Shown here piece by piece: positions 21,701 through 32,559 of a DNA stretch of 64,000 nt; position 1 is the stretch's first letter; each line of letters begins with the position of its first letter. The stretch lies in NCBI GenBank assembly GCA_963930655.1, contig OZ005604.1, forward strand, positions 12,534,001 through 12,598,000, given 5' to 3'. A model generated the notes under the pieces. It saw only the letters and a program-made list of their open reading frames with translations. It was not told the origin of the DNA and made no database searches. This DNA is from Myrica gale (lineage: Eukaryota > Streptophyta > Magnoliopsida > Fagales > Myricaceae). The position numbers and the translations under genes were made by a program.

Positions 21701-24700
21701 TTGGGCTCTCCTTTTTCTGATTTCGCTGATTTTATCAGCTTTGTAGCTTGCATGGAGTAGGCGTTCAGTATAGCTCTTTGTACTGTAACCTCTTCCTATT
21801 TTTTCAATAAAGCTCTTCTTACTTATAAAAAAAAATGGTAGTTTAGGGTGCAAAGTGCAAAACCTATGGTAGTTTGTGGGTGAAAAATGTATTTTCCCCA
21901 ATAAATTTCCACAAACTCGCCCAATAAGAACCTTAAGCCGCCAAAGTGCTCCAACCACCCTCCTCACACCCATACTTCTTTGTAATAACAATCTTCCACA
22001 AGTTGTCTCTTTTAGAATTGAATCGCCAAAGCCATTTTCCAAGAAAAGCTCTATTGAACAAGGGGAGCCTTCTTAGCCCCAATCCTCCAACACTAATAGG
22101 GGAGCACACTCGAGCCCACCTAATAAGGTGCAACTTGTGCTCGTCACCACCACTTGCCCACAAAAAATCCCTTTGAAGCTTCTCCAACCTTTTAGCCATC
22201 GATAACGGAATAGAAAAAAGCGACAAAAAATACGTAGGAAGGCTAGCTAGAGTGGATCTAATCAGCGTTAACCTACCCCATTTTGAAAGATAAATGCGCT
22301 TCCAACCAGCCAATCTTCATTCAAATCTTTCAACAATGTCATCCCAAATGCTCACACACTTAAACTTAGCCCAAGAGGAAGGCCAAGATAGGTCATCGGT
22401 ATGGACGACACCCTACAACCTAAAATGTTTGCCATCCCTTGAGCAATCTCCACTCTGCCAATAGGAATAACCTCGGACTTGCCAAGGTTAATCCTAAGAC
22501 CAGACACCGCCTCAAAACACAAAAGCAAGCTTCTCAATTTCCACATTTGAATCTCCTCCTCCCCACAAAAAATCAGTGTATCATCAGCAAAAAGCAAATG
22601 CTAAATACAAATCCCATCACTACCACCTCTCCCAACCTCAAACCCCTTAATAGCACCCATTCCCAACCACCTCATGCATCATCCTATGAAAGCTTCCATG
22701 ACAATAACGAATAAAAGGGGCGAGAGAGGATCACCCTGACGCAAGCCTCGAGAACTCCCAAAGAAGCCATGAGGAGAGCCATTAACCATCACAGAGAACT
22801 TAACCAAAGAAATACAAAACGCTATCCAACAACACCACGTCTCCCAGAACCCACATCTCCTAAATAGATCAACATGAAATTCCAATTCACATGCTCGTAA
22901 ATCTTGTGAATATCAAGCTTGCACATTAATCCTGGAACATGCGACCTCAATCGTGAATCAATGCACTTGTTAGCGATTAAAACTGAGTCCAAAATCTGTC
23001 TCCCCTTCACGAAAGCATTCGGAGGTTGTGTTTGAGTGTAAAATTTTGGGGAGGTTAAAATTTTAGGGTATTGGATTTGGTGAAAACGTGAAGAGGTGAT
23101 TTTTAATATTTATTATAGTGAAAAGTAATGATGTGATAGAGAGAGAGATTATATTGTAATTTTTTATTGTGTTTAAAATTTTAGGAAGTATAAAATTTTG
23201 CACTTCAAACTCACCCTGAGAACGTGAAATGATTTTCTCAGGAACCAGTTTCAACCTATTTGCAAACACTTTGGCAAGAATCTTGTAAACTCCTCCAACC
23301 AAACTGATAGGGCGAAAGTCTTTCAATTCCACGGCACCGACTGTTTTAGGAATGAGAACAATGAAGGTCGCATTCAAGCATTTAACAAATTTACCCTTCG
23401 GGCAAACTCATCAAACATAGCCAACACATCCCTCTTAACCACCAAAGCCGGTCTCTAACCCCTTAATAAGTTCCCCACACCTCTACACTTTGCTCTGTCA
23501 TTGAGCCCCCTAACATTCCAAAAAATAATTGGAGGCATCATCTGATCACCAACAGTGCCCTCCCTTCACTCTTACCCCTCTTGGAGGTCGCAGCCTTCCC
23601 ATCGTAGTTGATAAAGGACTCTAACCCCTTAAGTTCTCAAATTAATTTTCCTCCCGTCTTACTTGGCATTTTAAAGCCACTCAGCTCCCTATCTCTTTCC
23701 AAAGCAGTAAAGAGACTCATCAAATCTTCCTCATAACCTTCACAGGATAGACCCACCATATGCCTAAAAGAAGACCATTTCTAACACCCACCCTAATGCC
23801 CCTCCACTCCTGCATTCATGCCTCTCACCATCTGGGCAACACACTACCAAAGGATCCAAACACTCTCTCCCTGTCCCTGTACCAGTCCAATCCTTTTAAC
23901 AACATTGTTGCCAGGGTCCAAATGCAAGAAGCCCGGCCCAGACTCACATCCCATCAACTCAAGTAAATCGTCTAACGACATCTTCCAGATTTGCGTTCGT
24001 CTTTTTCATTTTCCTCGCTCCACCCCTTCTCACTTCGGCCCCCTCTAGTCGCACATCCTTGGAAAAAACGGCCATATGGTTTGCATGCTTTTTCTGCGCT
24101 GGCAAAGACATATCAACTTTTTGCCATCTTCTACATAGCACCCTACAGACGACTCCTGCTTTCCCCTTTTTTACTACTTCAGTGAAAAAGAGCCCTCCCC
24201 GCAGTCTCTCCCGACCATAAAGATGCTTCCCCTTATTTCCACTTATAACGTCACCACTACAGAGGTGCTCGATCACCTCCTGAAACACCCCAGCCAGCAA
24301 CCGTCACCCTTCTCCACCCTTGCCTTCTGGAACGAGAACCGCTCCCCTACGTCGGCCCTCTCCAAATTATGAGATGGTGACGTACCTGCCCGCCTTATTT
24401 GCACACCTCTGTGCTAGGAAAGCTCGCGAGACATCATTGGCTTTCGAGACAAAGGATTGGTCCCCTGCAGCTGCGAACAGTTTATCAGCCATATTAACCA
24501 TCCATACTGCTCCAAATGTCCCCATGGAAATCGAACTAATAGCCTTTCTACTCCATTCCGTGATCTTAACTGCACCACCATCACTAACAAGCACATGGAA
24601 CTCCTTGGCTACAACTCTAAAACTCCGGGAGAAACCCATCAGAAACAACCCCAAACACCACTCACAAGCGGCTGCCTGCTAAAGCTACAGAACCCTCAAC

Positions 24701-26127
24701 CGGAAAAATCTAAGCGAAAGAACAAACTAACAATCGAAGCAAACTACCGGGAGAAGAAAGGAATGTCTTGGGTTAATCTTCCATGATACCCATTCCAAGA
24801 CATCTTGGGAGAGAACTTTGCAAAGTCGGTGCAAAAAGCTGTCTGCTTGTTTGGAGTACTGAAAGGTCAACAAGATGCCGAATCTCTGAGAAAAGTTCAA
24901 AGATGTTTTTCTATGTTCAAATAAGATTTTTTTTTCTCTCGTTTCTGTTCATGTTGCTTTCAGAAAGTGAAGTATCTGCTTTATCCTAGGAATTTTGGTG
25001 CATCATTTACTAGTTAGGGGCATAGTCTAATACTTGTGCACACATTTTATTATTAAGAGGTGTGTTACGCTTTTGCAGGAAAACAAAGTCGGCAAACTCA
25101 GCGTTGCACCAAAGTTCCACCTTCAAAAAATAAAAGAAGCTTTTTTGGAGGTAGCCTTTCTACTCTGTTGTCAGAGCCTCATTTGAAGGTTGAACAAAAG
25201 TCAATTTGTGTTTTATTTAATTAGCTTTCACCAATTCTTTGTAGGCAGTGGACCTGGCCACAATGTTTCTAACCTGAAGAGCAACTTGATGAAGAAATCA
25301 AGGATAGAATTTCTTAACAGGTACTCTTGTAGGGAAAGCTCCTCTAGAAATCATGTACCTATGGAAGATAACAAGAAAACTTATAACCTATTGCATGCGT
25401 GACATCTACCCATCCTGTGATTCCGGATCAACAGACCCCATTACCGAGATATGGCAACGTGTTATTCCTGGAAGATCCTATACAAAGAGGTTATACTTCT
25501 GAAAAAAGGTACCGGGAAATATTTACTTACATTTTTCCCCCAATCCGAAAACCAAAACAAAATGAGGAAGGTTTAGTGTTGATTACTCGTTTTTGTATGT
25601 CCCAAAGCCATTAGAAAGTTCACTTCTTCTAAAGCTCACCTTCAAGGGTGCTCATAAATCCATCAAACGTGTCAATTACATAGATGAACATCTGAACTTA
25701 GGGGAACAAATAAACCTCCCTCCATACCTCTCATTTATTTATTATGAGGGCAAAAGTCCCCGAACTGTCTTAAAAATTAAAGAATAAAAGAAACTGTACT
25801 TACATAAGCATTGTCTGAGTTGCCCTCGATATTTCCCTTTCTTGGAGACAGTTTTACTGACGTTGACATTTTATGCTTTGGTTTGTGAACAGCCATGAGG
25901 TAAAGAATCTCGCAGCTATTAAGAAAAAAACATTCTGGAATAATGATGGGTGAGAGTCCCAGTTGTCTTCATATGAATGCTCTGTTTAAGATGTGTGCAA
26001 GACAGATTCTCATTCTATTGCTTCTTGTGCTTACAGTACCTCTTCCATGATGAAACCAGCTCAGGTCTCTAGATCAAATTGCGCTACAACTTCTAAATCT
26101 TTCAAGCCTGTACAGAGAAGATTTTAG
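18724..26127 (+). CDS. ELOA: Elongin-A (RNA polymerase II transcription factor SIII subunit A)
   Basis: Seven coding exons join in frame with GT..AG introns: 18724-18981, 19071-19208, 19394-19472, 25079-25150, 25245-25320, 25893-25949 and 26037-26127 (stop TAG), giving 256 residues. Plant Elongin-A proteins are of similar size. Residues 39-48 ([10 protein letters not shown]) fit the BC-box consensus SLxxxCxxxA that binds Elongin C. The F-box-like Elongin-A domain continues through [40 protein letters not shown] and [14 protein letters not shown]. The tail is Ser- and Lys-rich. Elongin A stimulates RNA polymerase II elongation and acts as substrate receptor of a cullin ubiquitin ligase in the nucleus. 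The ATG at 18724 is the first in frame, though related proteins may start later. Intron 3 is 5.6 kb because of nested transposons (20242-24845), yet every splice site and exon reads cleanly. Confidence 0.88.
20384..20908 (-). pseudogene. LINE reverse-transcriptase zinc-binding domain (ORF2 C-terminus)
   Basis: An open frame of 174 codons carries the zf-RVT pattern [18 protein letters not shown] and the following helices W(G)HVLSI, ICIWW and [11 protein letters not shown] typical of plant L1 LINEs. It is the last part of the LINE at 20242-24845, cut off from the polymerase part by frameshifts and the MITE at 21213-21899. Confidence 0.85.
21213..21899. mobile_element. MULE-type MITE with 9-bp target duplication
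   Basis: Terminal inverted repeats of 32 bases (starting GGGGAAAATACACTTTTCAT at 21213, complement ending at 21899) differ at about two positions. The 9-base word AATAAATTT flanks both ends (21204-21212 and 21900-21908), the duplication length of Mutator-like elements. The interior is a minisatellite of about 32-36 bases (AAACTACCAAT..GACACTTTG variants). A 300-base LINE tail has been inserted in it (21536-21838). The MITE splits the antisense LINE. Confidence 0.88.
21536..21838 (+). mobile_element. 5'-truncated LINE tail inside the MITE
   Basis: Encodes [15 protein letters not shown] and CFENSS, the end of the LINE zf-RVT region, then a 3' UTR with CAATAAAGCTCTTCTTACTT and a poly-A of nine. 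The end matches the LINE tails at 32785-32985 and, in complement, 20243 and 34741. The TSD is uncertain because the host is itself repetitive (TGGTAGTT on both sides). Confidence 0.8.
23024..23216. mobile_element. PIF-like MITE inside the LINE reverse transcriptase
   Basis: The ends GGTTGTGTTTGAGTGTAAAA and the complement of GCACTTCAAACTCACCC are inverted partners. The flanking trinucleotides GGA and TGA would be a mutated 3-bp duplication. It separates LINE residues EKIISRSQ from [12 protein letters not shown], which are contiguous in related LINEs, so the insertion point is well defined. Confidence 0.7.
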
Positions 26128-27600
26128 TAGCATGCCTTCCAAGTCTTGGCTCTGCCGCGGAGAGAGTGATCGTGGATTGTATCCATGGTCTAGCTTTTCT
26201 ACATTTCTGATAAAAAAAACATTTCTGATCCAACATTGCTACGTTCCTAAGCATCTGCTTGGCCAGGCCAACTCTTACTTGCTTTTACTTGAACCTTTTC
26301 CCCTTTAATAGTACCGATAAAGAATGTATGGTTGTTCTTACATCTTGGTAACAAATTAAGATGTGTTGTCCTTATATATTATAATTTCTTTTCTTTTTCC
26401 AAACTTGAGTGTTATTAACAAAAATCATTAGCTAGTCTTGCATACTGTTGTGATATGGATTGCAGGTTTGATGGAATTGGAGATATTAATTGGAAAGAAG
26501 AAAAACGTTTTTTTAGGGAGTCAGCAACCCCCCCCCCCCCTCTTTTTTTCTTTTTAGGGTTGTGCAAATATCCCGTCCATGGTAGCCCATTTGACAACTA
26601 TATTATGCCACTAATGAAAGCCCAAAGTTAAAACCCTGTTTCTCTCTTGGTTTGAGATTCTTTATAATTTATAGTTCTAGTTGGATGATTTACTAATAGC
26701 TTTCTAGAAACACACGTGGTCTAGAGAGAGAGGCCCATCCTTCTCTCTAGACTCTTCTTGTGGTTAAGAGTCCTAGCGCCCCCTTCTCTTTCTCACGACT
26801 ACCGAAGTTGCCTCCTCTGCCACTCCCACTGTTGCTTTGCTGTTGTCATCCATCTCTGCCGCTTTGTCATTGTCTCCCTTTGCCACTCTGCTTCCCTCTA
26901 CCTTTCTGCCTCCCTCTACTTCGCTACCTCTAACAACAAGTAAGTTATGGAAAATTTCTCCAGACAATCTCCATTGGCAATGCCGGGGACATCAAAGCCC
27001 TTTGTAGGAAATATTTGGAGACATTAATCTATCCCCTAATGGTCTAACTTGATCTTCTATAGCATACTTTTCATTCTCCTAATGCATATGACCGAAGTTT
27101 TCACGATTACTATTAAGATTATGATATTTTGTAGCCAGTTTGGTTTTCATTGGCTATTGGCTCTGTATTTATTTATTTTTATTCTTTTTGAGATCTTTGC
27201 TAATTGACCAAACCAAACCGACCACCGAATCTGGTCAGTTCGATCGGTTCTGTGGATCGACGGTTCGCCGTTGATCTTCAAAATACAAGAACCAAACCCT
27301 TCGGTTGGGTTCATGTGTTCCTGGGAGCTCTCCCTTGATCAGTTTCCAACTAGCCAGGTGGTGTAAATCTTGACTTTTCTTTTTCTGATTTTTTTTTCTC
27401 TAGATTTAGGGTTCTCTCTCTCACACAAGATTAGACAAATTTTGTGGAGCTATGGAGAATACGCACCACTCGGCAAGGTCCATCGGCCAACGATCTTCAA
27501 CGACACTTGTGTTCAACGTTGATACGTATTTAAATATTGTAACACATGATACGTATTTCTCTTAAAATTGGATAATCCAATTTGAGTAGTGCAAATTGGA
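26128..27600. other. ELONGIN A 3' flank, no further gene
   Basis: The first 200-250 bases are the probable 3' UTR. A C14 run lies at about 26527. A CT-rich open frame at 26758-26943 is composition-driven. Nothing else is recognised. Confidence 0.4.
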
Positions 27601-27625
27601 AAAAAAAGATCAATATATCTGGGAA

Positions 27626-28577
27626 TGGATTCCCTCCGAAGGAGGGAATTCCGAAGCTATCAAAAAGTATTGTCTCTATTTTATGTAATAGATCTAATGG
27701 TTCTAATTCATCCACCTCAATTAATGAGATTAATGAGTAATATGACTTGCTCAATCTCTCCAAAATTCCATTTCCGTGCGAAAGCCGAAGTTCCTCTTCT
27801 TCTCCTTCCGTCCTCCCCAATTTTTTGAACATGTATCCTTGATGTGGTAACGCTTGTAATCTGAGCGAAGGTGCTGCTGGAGAATTCATTGAAGATGTCA
27901 TAGGGCCTCAAAGAATTGTCTTCAACGAGAGTGGTGACAGTGGTCAATTCATTGTCATCGGATTCCAAACCCTGCGGCGAAGAGATCATAAATCTCGATT
28001 CCCGGATTTACACAATTGAGTATTGATTCACAAATCGAGGTATTTTGCCCATTTTGTATCAGATGGTGGGTCAAGAACATTTGGAACTTATCTATAACGT
28101 TTTTGGTAGGAAAAAAAAAAGGTGCTGCTTCTGAGAGAGCGGCAATGAAATTGGGAGTGTGGGTCGTTACTAAGAAAACTGGAGAAGAAAGAAGATGAAT
28201 AATCTTGACCCTCGCAGGGAAAAAGAATTTTAAGCAGATTGAGCCGCTAAGCCATATTATTCATTAATCACATTAATTGAGGTGAATGAATTAAGACCAT
28301 TAAAGGGGCATTTGTTTCCCAATTTTTTCAACCTCCAACATTTCTAAAAAATCATAACATAATATTTCTCTCCTCATTAAATTATAAAATAATATTATAT
28401 TATTCAATTAAATCTTCTCTCTCCTTACTTTTCTATAAAATACTATATTTTTTCACAAACCCCAATACCCAAAATTTCCAAAATCCCAATATTTCCACAA
28501 ACAAACGCCCCCTAAATCTATTACATTAAATAGAGACAGTGTCTTCTGATAGCTTCGGATTTCCAGGAATCCGTTCC
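27626..28577. repeat. Large imperfect inverted repeat
   Basis: The left arm 27626-27765 is the inverted copy of 28513-28577 plus 28214-28303 (shared GGATTCC, TCCGAAGCTATC, TAATAGAT, CACCTCAATTAATG). The right arm is interrupted by a 209-base MITE. The roughly 450-base loop (27766-28213) has an unrecognised minus-strand open frame (27989-27717). The layout could be a transposon with long inverted repeats or a folded transcript source. Confidence 0.65.
28304..28512. mobile_element. PIF/Harbinger-like MITE
   Basis: Ends AGGGGCATTTGTTTC and complement GGGGGCGTTTGTTTG pair as inverted repeats, flanked by TAA on both sides (28301-28303 and 28513-28515). Removing it restores the right arm of the surrounding inverted repeat, which confirms the boundaries. 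Confidence 0.8.
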
Positions 28578-31500
28578 CCAAGATCTCTCTCCTTCCCTCT
28601 CTCGTTCCTGTGTGAACCCAGTTTGACAACATCGTTAAGGTTGACAGCTTCACTCCTCCCATCGTTCCCTCCCCATCGGGCAGCCTTCCTGTAGTCGGAT
28701 TATTAATAATTTCTTTATTTCTTTTCGTAAGTTTTGTATTGGGAGAGAGAAATGACAAATCCACATACAAAGCTCTCATCCGACCATGCACCTTGAAATC
28801 GCTATCTCCTTCTGAAGATATACTCGGTGCTTTGTGACCAGCTACCATTTCCTCTTGAGAGTACAACAGCCCCCCCCCCCCCCCCATTCGTCAACATCCT
28901 AACAATGCAACGCTCCCAATTGCCACTGATCGGCAAGTGAGTTGTCGTCTTTTTTATGACCCTTCCTTGTTCCAAAGGCTTTTACAGTTACAGGGCCTCT
29001 GGAATACTGTCATGAAAGAACACTAAATATGAAACAAAATGCTCACTGGGCATGAAACTCATTCTATCAGTTCGCTGATTAAATTATAGCTTAATTGTCG
29101 TACACGTCCCTGCGGTTTCATTTTGTACAAAATATGTCACTGAACTTTCAATTTTAATAAAAGAATCCCTACCATCATAACTTGAAACAAATTAGTCCAC
29201 TCCACATCCCATTATTGGAAAGATGGAAGACACTAACAAGGCCCCACAAGTACTTGTTTTGCTCAATACATGACAAATTTATCCTCCAATGCTATATAGT
29301 CTCACATTTTCAACAATAAAATAATTAGAGAAAATATTATAAATTCTCAAAATCAAGCTGTAAGCCAGTGAAGAACATAAGAAACTCTCTTGTATCTTCT
29401 AGAATTATATTTTAGCATTATCAAAACATTCAATAGTTTATCGGTTACAAAGACTAACAACCCCTTCATCAACAACTGACATTCACTTGGACACAACATA
29501 CCACATTCATTTATTCAAGTACATTACCATAAATAGGATCTGAAAGTATAAAGAGCAGCTAAAGATGGTCAAACTGCAAATATTTTTTTTTTCTTTGTTC
29601 GGCCCGGGGGGGGGGGGGGGGGGGCGCTTAAGTTCAGGTGTATGTGATTCATGAAGTCCGAACAAAATCAGGGTGAAGCCCATGCTACAAGCAGAACATA
29701 TCCTCCAGAAGTCATGTTAGCTAAACAAAACAAAACAGAAAAATTCCCAGGAGGGAGGGAGCCGCCCCAAACCACAATTATCCCAACTTGCCAAGGAAAC
29801 CAAACAGAATGTACCCTCAACAAACCATTTAAGCTCCTCATGGAGCAGATAACCATCTAAGCCGCATTCAGTACAATAATAGACTACCTGGAGGTATATA
29901 CTAGAGAAGCAGTAACACATTTCATGAAGTCATCAAACCAGTGACCAGATTATTACCATGGCAGGACTGCCAAATTCCTCTTCATGCAAGAGACAAGGTT
30001 GTGAGGCTGACTGCTAATTTCATGCAACATTCTCTTTCTTCCAGGTCATACAAGCAGAGCTCACTTCTGTTCTTTCCAGAGCAGAGTGGCCCTGCTAGTA
30101 GCTCCATAATGATATAGAAGGGAGTGAAAGAAAGGGTGAACGAAAAATAAGAAACAAGTTTTCAAGGGGTAAAGAGCACCTATAGGTGGTTCTACGCCAA
30201 ATGTGTTCATAATCCCAACAATGGTATAATCTAAACCACCATCACTTTGTAAGATATTGAGGACTTAAATCAAACCAGGAACTACATCTCTGCCACATCC
30301 AAGGTGGTCCTCACCTTCACCACTGCCAACAGCACCTCTAACAGATTCCAGCAAAACACGAGGCTATAAAATGAAAATTTTCATACAAGGTTGAAGGTAG
30401 ATTTAGCGTAGGAATATTTCCACAGAAGGGGGAACATCAGTTAAGTGAAATTCACTTTCGTGAAAGAATAAAGGGTATAATCCAATGCAACTTTTTTCTC
30501 TCTGCCGTTATACAAGCGATTTCTCAAGACCATAGGCGCCATATAATGACAATAGAAGCATGAATAAATTTAACCCTTAAAGCACAACATCTCTCGAATT
30601 CTCAGCACAATGATGAGAATGATTCTTTTGTTTCTGCACATCCCACAAAGACACAAGCATTTAATCTGCAAATTTACGCTGCTATTCAACACTACCACTT
30701 TTTAATTAAATACTCTGATATTTATCCACAACCCAAAATAACATGGTAGCAACACGTAGCATTCAAGTGTAATGCTCAGTCTCTGATCACAATTTCAACA
30801 AAAATTCTGCTTGGTGACAACTTCCTAATTCTTTTTACTCTCTCTCAATTGATTCAACTGGTAAAAAGAACTGTCCTCCAACTGCTGATACTATCAAGAA
30901 CACACTAGTACGAACCTCAAACCAGTTGCACACATTACAAACCATCATTGCCTGTGAAAATTTCTACTTAGCTTGCCACCAATAACAGCAGATTGTTGCG
31001 ACAACCTTGTCCGATACTAATGTCAGAGCAACTGCTTCATCCTTTGGAACCATCACTAAGTACTATCCTTGCAACCAACAATCTTGTGACAGCAGTAAAC
31101 ATCATCATGCTCATGGACGCCTCATCTAAATCTAGAACCTCAAATTTTACCTAAAGAACAGAATACATTTAACATCCACAGCAGGAATAACACAACTCGG
31201 AATGTCTAAAAAGAATCAACAATAATGAACTAAAAAACAAATCGAACCAGCATTGCACTTAGAATGGGAGAAAGGGAACACTTTCACCACCTTTATCCCC
31301 ATTGGCAAGAGGACTACCAACAGGCATGAAAAGATATTGATCAAATTCTTAAGCCAGAAATCAATATTACAATAGCAATGTCATTTGCGAACTATTAACA
31401 ATGAACAAGTAATCTAGGAACATCATCAGGCATTACAATCTTGACTGACTAACAATGATATAGATGTTGACGCATAACAAACTGAAATCCTAAGCCAAAA

Positions 31501-31601
31501 AGAAAAAAGGGTAGCTAGTTCCCTGAATAAGCTCAAAATCAGTATACAGAACATATTTGCTCCGAAGAATTCCAGAAGCAAAAACTCCAGCCTTACCAGA
31601 T
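28578..31601. other. Unassigned sequence downstream of ISY1
   Basis: No protein domain was recognised. On the minus strand ISY1 is followed, 6 bases after its stop, by a consensus splice donor (GTAAGG, about 31594), so part of 29650-31590 may be a spliced 3' UTR of ISY1. This is inference. A C run lies at about 28870 and a G run of more than 20 at about 29607. A minus-strand open frame at 28887-28453 crosses a C-run and a MITE and is not supported. Confidence 0.4.
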
Positions 31602-32513
31602 CTAGCGCTGAATATTAAGCATAGACTTTGCCTCACTCTGCTCCTCTAACAGCCCCTCACTCACATACTTACTCAACAGCTCCATTTTCTTCTTCTCCAA
31701 CACCATCCTCTCTATTTCTTTCTCATCTGGTAATGGCACGTGAGCCACAAACTCCAGCCTCCCCTCCCTGTCTCTCTCCTCTTTCTCCAACTTCTCTCTA
31801 TTCCTCCTGTCCTCCTCTTCCACCTCCTCCTCCATCCCCTCAAACAGCACCTCCTTCACCACACTCGCTACCTCCCCACTCTTCACTGACTTCCTCGCCT
31901 CCCTCCTCACCTCCTCTACTCTCCTCCACTCCTCCACCGCCTCTGCCCTCATCCTCTCTTCTGCTGGTTCCTCCACCCTCTCCAATACCCCATCCTCGTC
32001 ATCCCTATACCCATAATAACTTGCATCGATCCTCTTATATATATCATACCGCGTCCTCCTTTTTCGTAACTCAGGGGGTTTCTCAAACAGCTCCCTCACT
32101 CCCGGCAACTTCTTTGCTGCCCCAAAGTATCGGTATCCTGGTCCACGCCCACTGGGATTAGGAACATCCACTATGTTGCCTTCAAGGTCTGTCATTTTAG
32201 GGGCATGTTTGGCATAATTGGGCCCGCCAAGCTCGACGATTCGTCGTTCCCAGTGAGACTTTTCCCGTATGAGTTTATTAATCTCGTCATTGAGGTCTCG
32301 GAGGCGGTGCTCCCCGAGGCCTTCGTTTTGGATTTCTGCAACCTTGCGGCCAATCTCGCGCATGATCTGCTGGCGCCACTTGTCGGCTTCAGCAAGGTCT
32401 CGGCATTCAGAGGCAAGGAAGGGACGTCGCTCTTTTGGCTTCTTTTTCTCCTCAGCTTTGAGCGCTATGAATCTGTTCAGCATTGACTGCGCTTTCTCTT
32501 CATTACGAGCCAT
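31602..32513 (-). CDS. ISY1: Pre-mRNA-splicing factor ISY1 homologue
   Basis: A single uninterrupted frame of 303 residues starting MARNEEKAQSMLNRFIALK matches the whole Isy1 family protein at its usual plant length of about 300. Conserved blocks include RRPFLASECRDLAEADKWR, EIGRKVAEIQNEGLGEHRLR, LNDEINKLIREKSHWERRI, ELGGPNYAKHAPK and GRGPGYRYFGAAKKLPGVRE. Residues 65-100 are helical and charged, and 180-260 is very Glu/Arg-rich, probably coiled coil. ISY1 belongs to the NineTeen Complex-associated proteins and acts in the spliceosome around the first transesterification step and its proofreading. The start is fixed by the family N-terminus. The upstream leader seems split by an intron (see 32560-33590). 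No damage is seen, so this is probably functional. Confidence 0.95.
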   Translation of the reverse strand: MARNEEKAQSMLNRFIALKAEEKKKPKERRPFLASECRDLAEADKWRQQIMREIGRKVAEIQNEGLGEHRLRDLNDEINKLIREKSHWERRIVELGGPNYAKHAPKMTDLEGNIVDVPNPSGRGPGYRYFGAAKKLPGVRELFEKPPELRKRRTRYDIYKRIDASYYGYRDDEDGVLERVEEPAEERMRAEAVEEWRRVEEVRREARKSVKSGEVASVVKEVLFEGMEEEVEEEDRRNREKLEKEERDREGRLEFVAHVPLPDEKEIERMVLEKKKMELLSKYVSEGLLEEQSEAKSMLNIQR

Positions 32514-32559
32514 CTTTCACCTTTCACTAATTCCCCTACTCCTTGATCTCCGTCGCCAA

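Larger units (their letters stand above)
20242..24845 (-). mobile_element. L1-type LINE, antisense in ELONGIN A intron 3
   Basis: A 14-base direct repeat, CTTGTTTGGAGTAC, flanks it (20228-20241 and 24846-24859). A poly-A tail is seen as TTTTTTTTTATAAGTA at 20243. On the minus strand, from 5' to 3', there is an N-terminal region (24654-24367 and 24300-23959), an endonuclease start ([11 protein letters not shown] near 23535) fused by internal deletion to the sequence before the reverse transcriptase (near 23430), then RT motifs [15 protein letters not shown] (23330), KGRQILDSV (23010), [12 protein letters not shown] (22740), FADDTLIF (22590) and MTYLGLPLG (22395), and the zinc-binding RVT domain (20908-20384, [18 protein letters not shown]). 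Many frameshifts break it. Two MITEs and a second LINE tail sit inside. It is inactive. Confidence 0.88.

Noticed and set aside
25893..25953. ELONGIN A ending at the TGA at 25951
   Set aside because: That reading ignores a good splice donor at 25950. Splicing to 26037 gives a continuous Ser/Lys-rich tail ending VQRRF, typical of the family C-terminus.
26758..26943. Possible small cysteine-rich protein
   Set aside because: A CT-rich low-complexity stretch with repeated SLCHSAS-type words and no signal peptide or family pattern.
28453..28887. 144-codon minus-strand frame starting with a poly-Gly run
   Set aside because: It begins in a C homopolymer and reads through a MITE and one arm of an inverted repeat. 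No domain is recognised.
31628..32161. 177-codon plus-strand Pro/Ser-rich frame
   Set aside because: Antisense shadow of the ISY1 coding region, whose Glu/Arg-rich codons read as Ser/Pro/Leu on the other strand.
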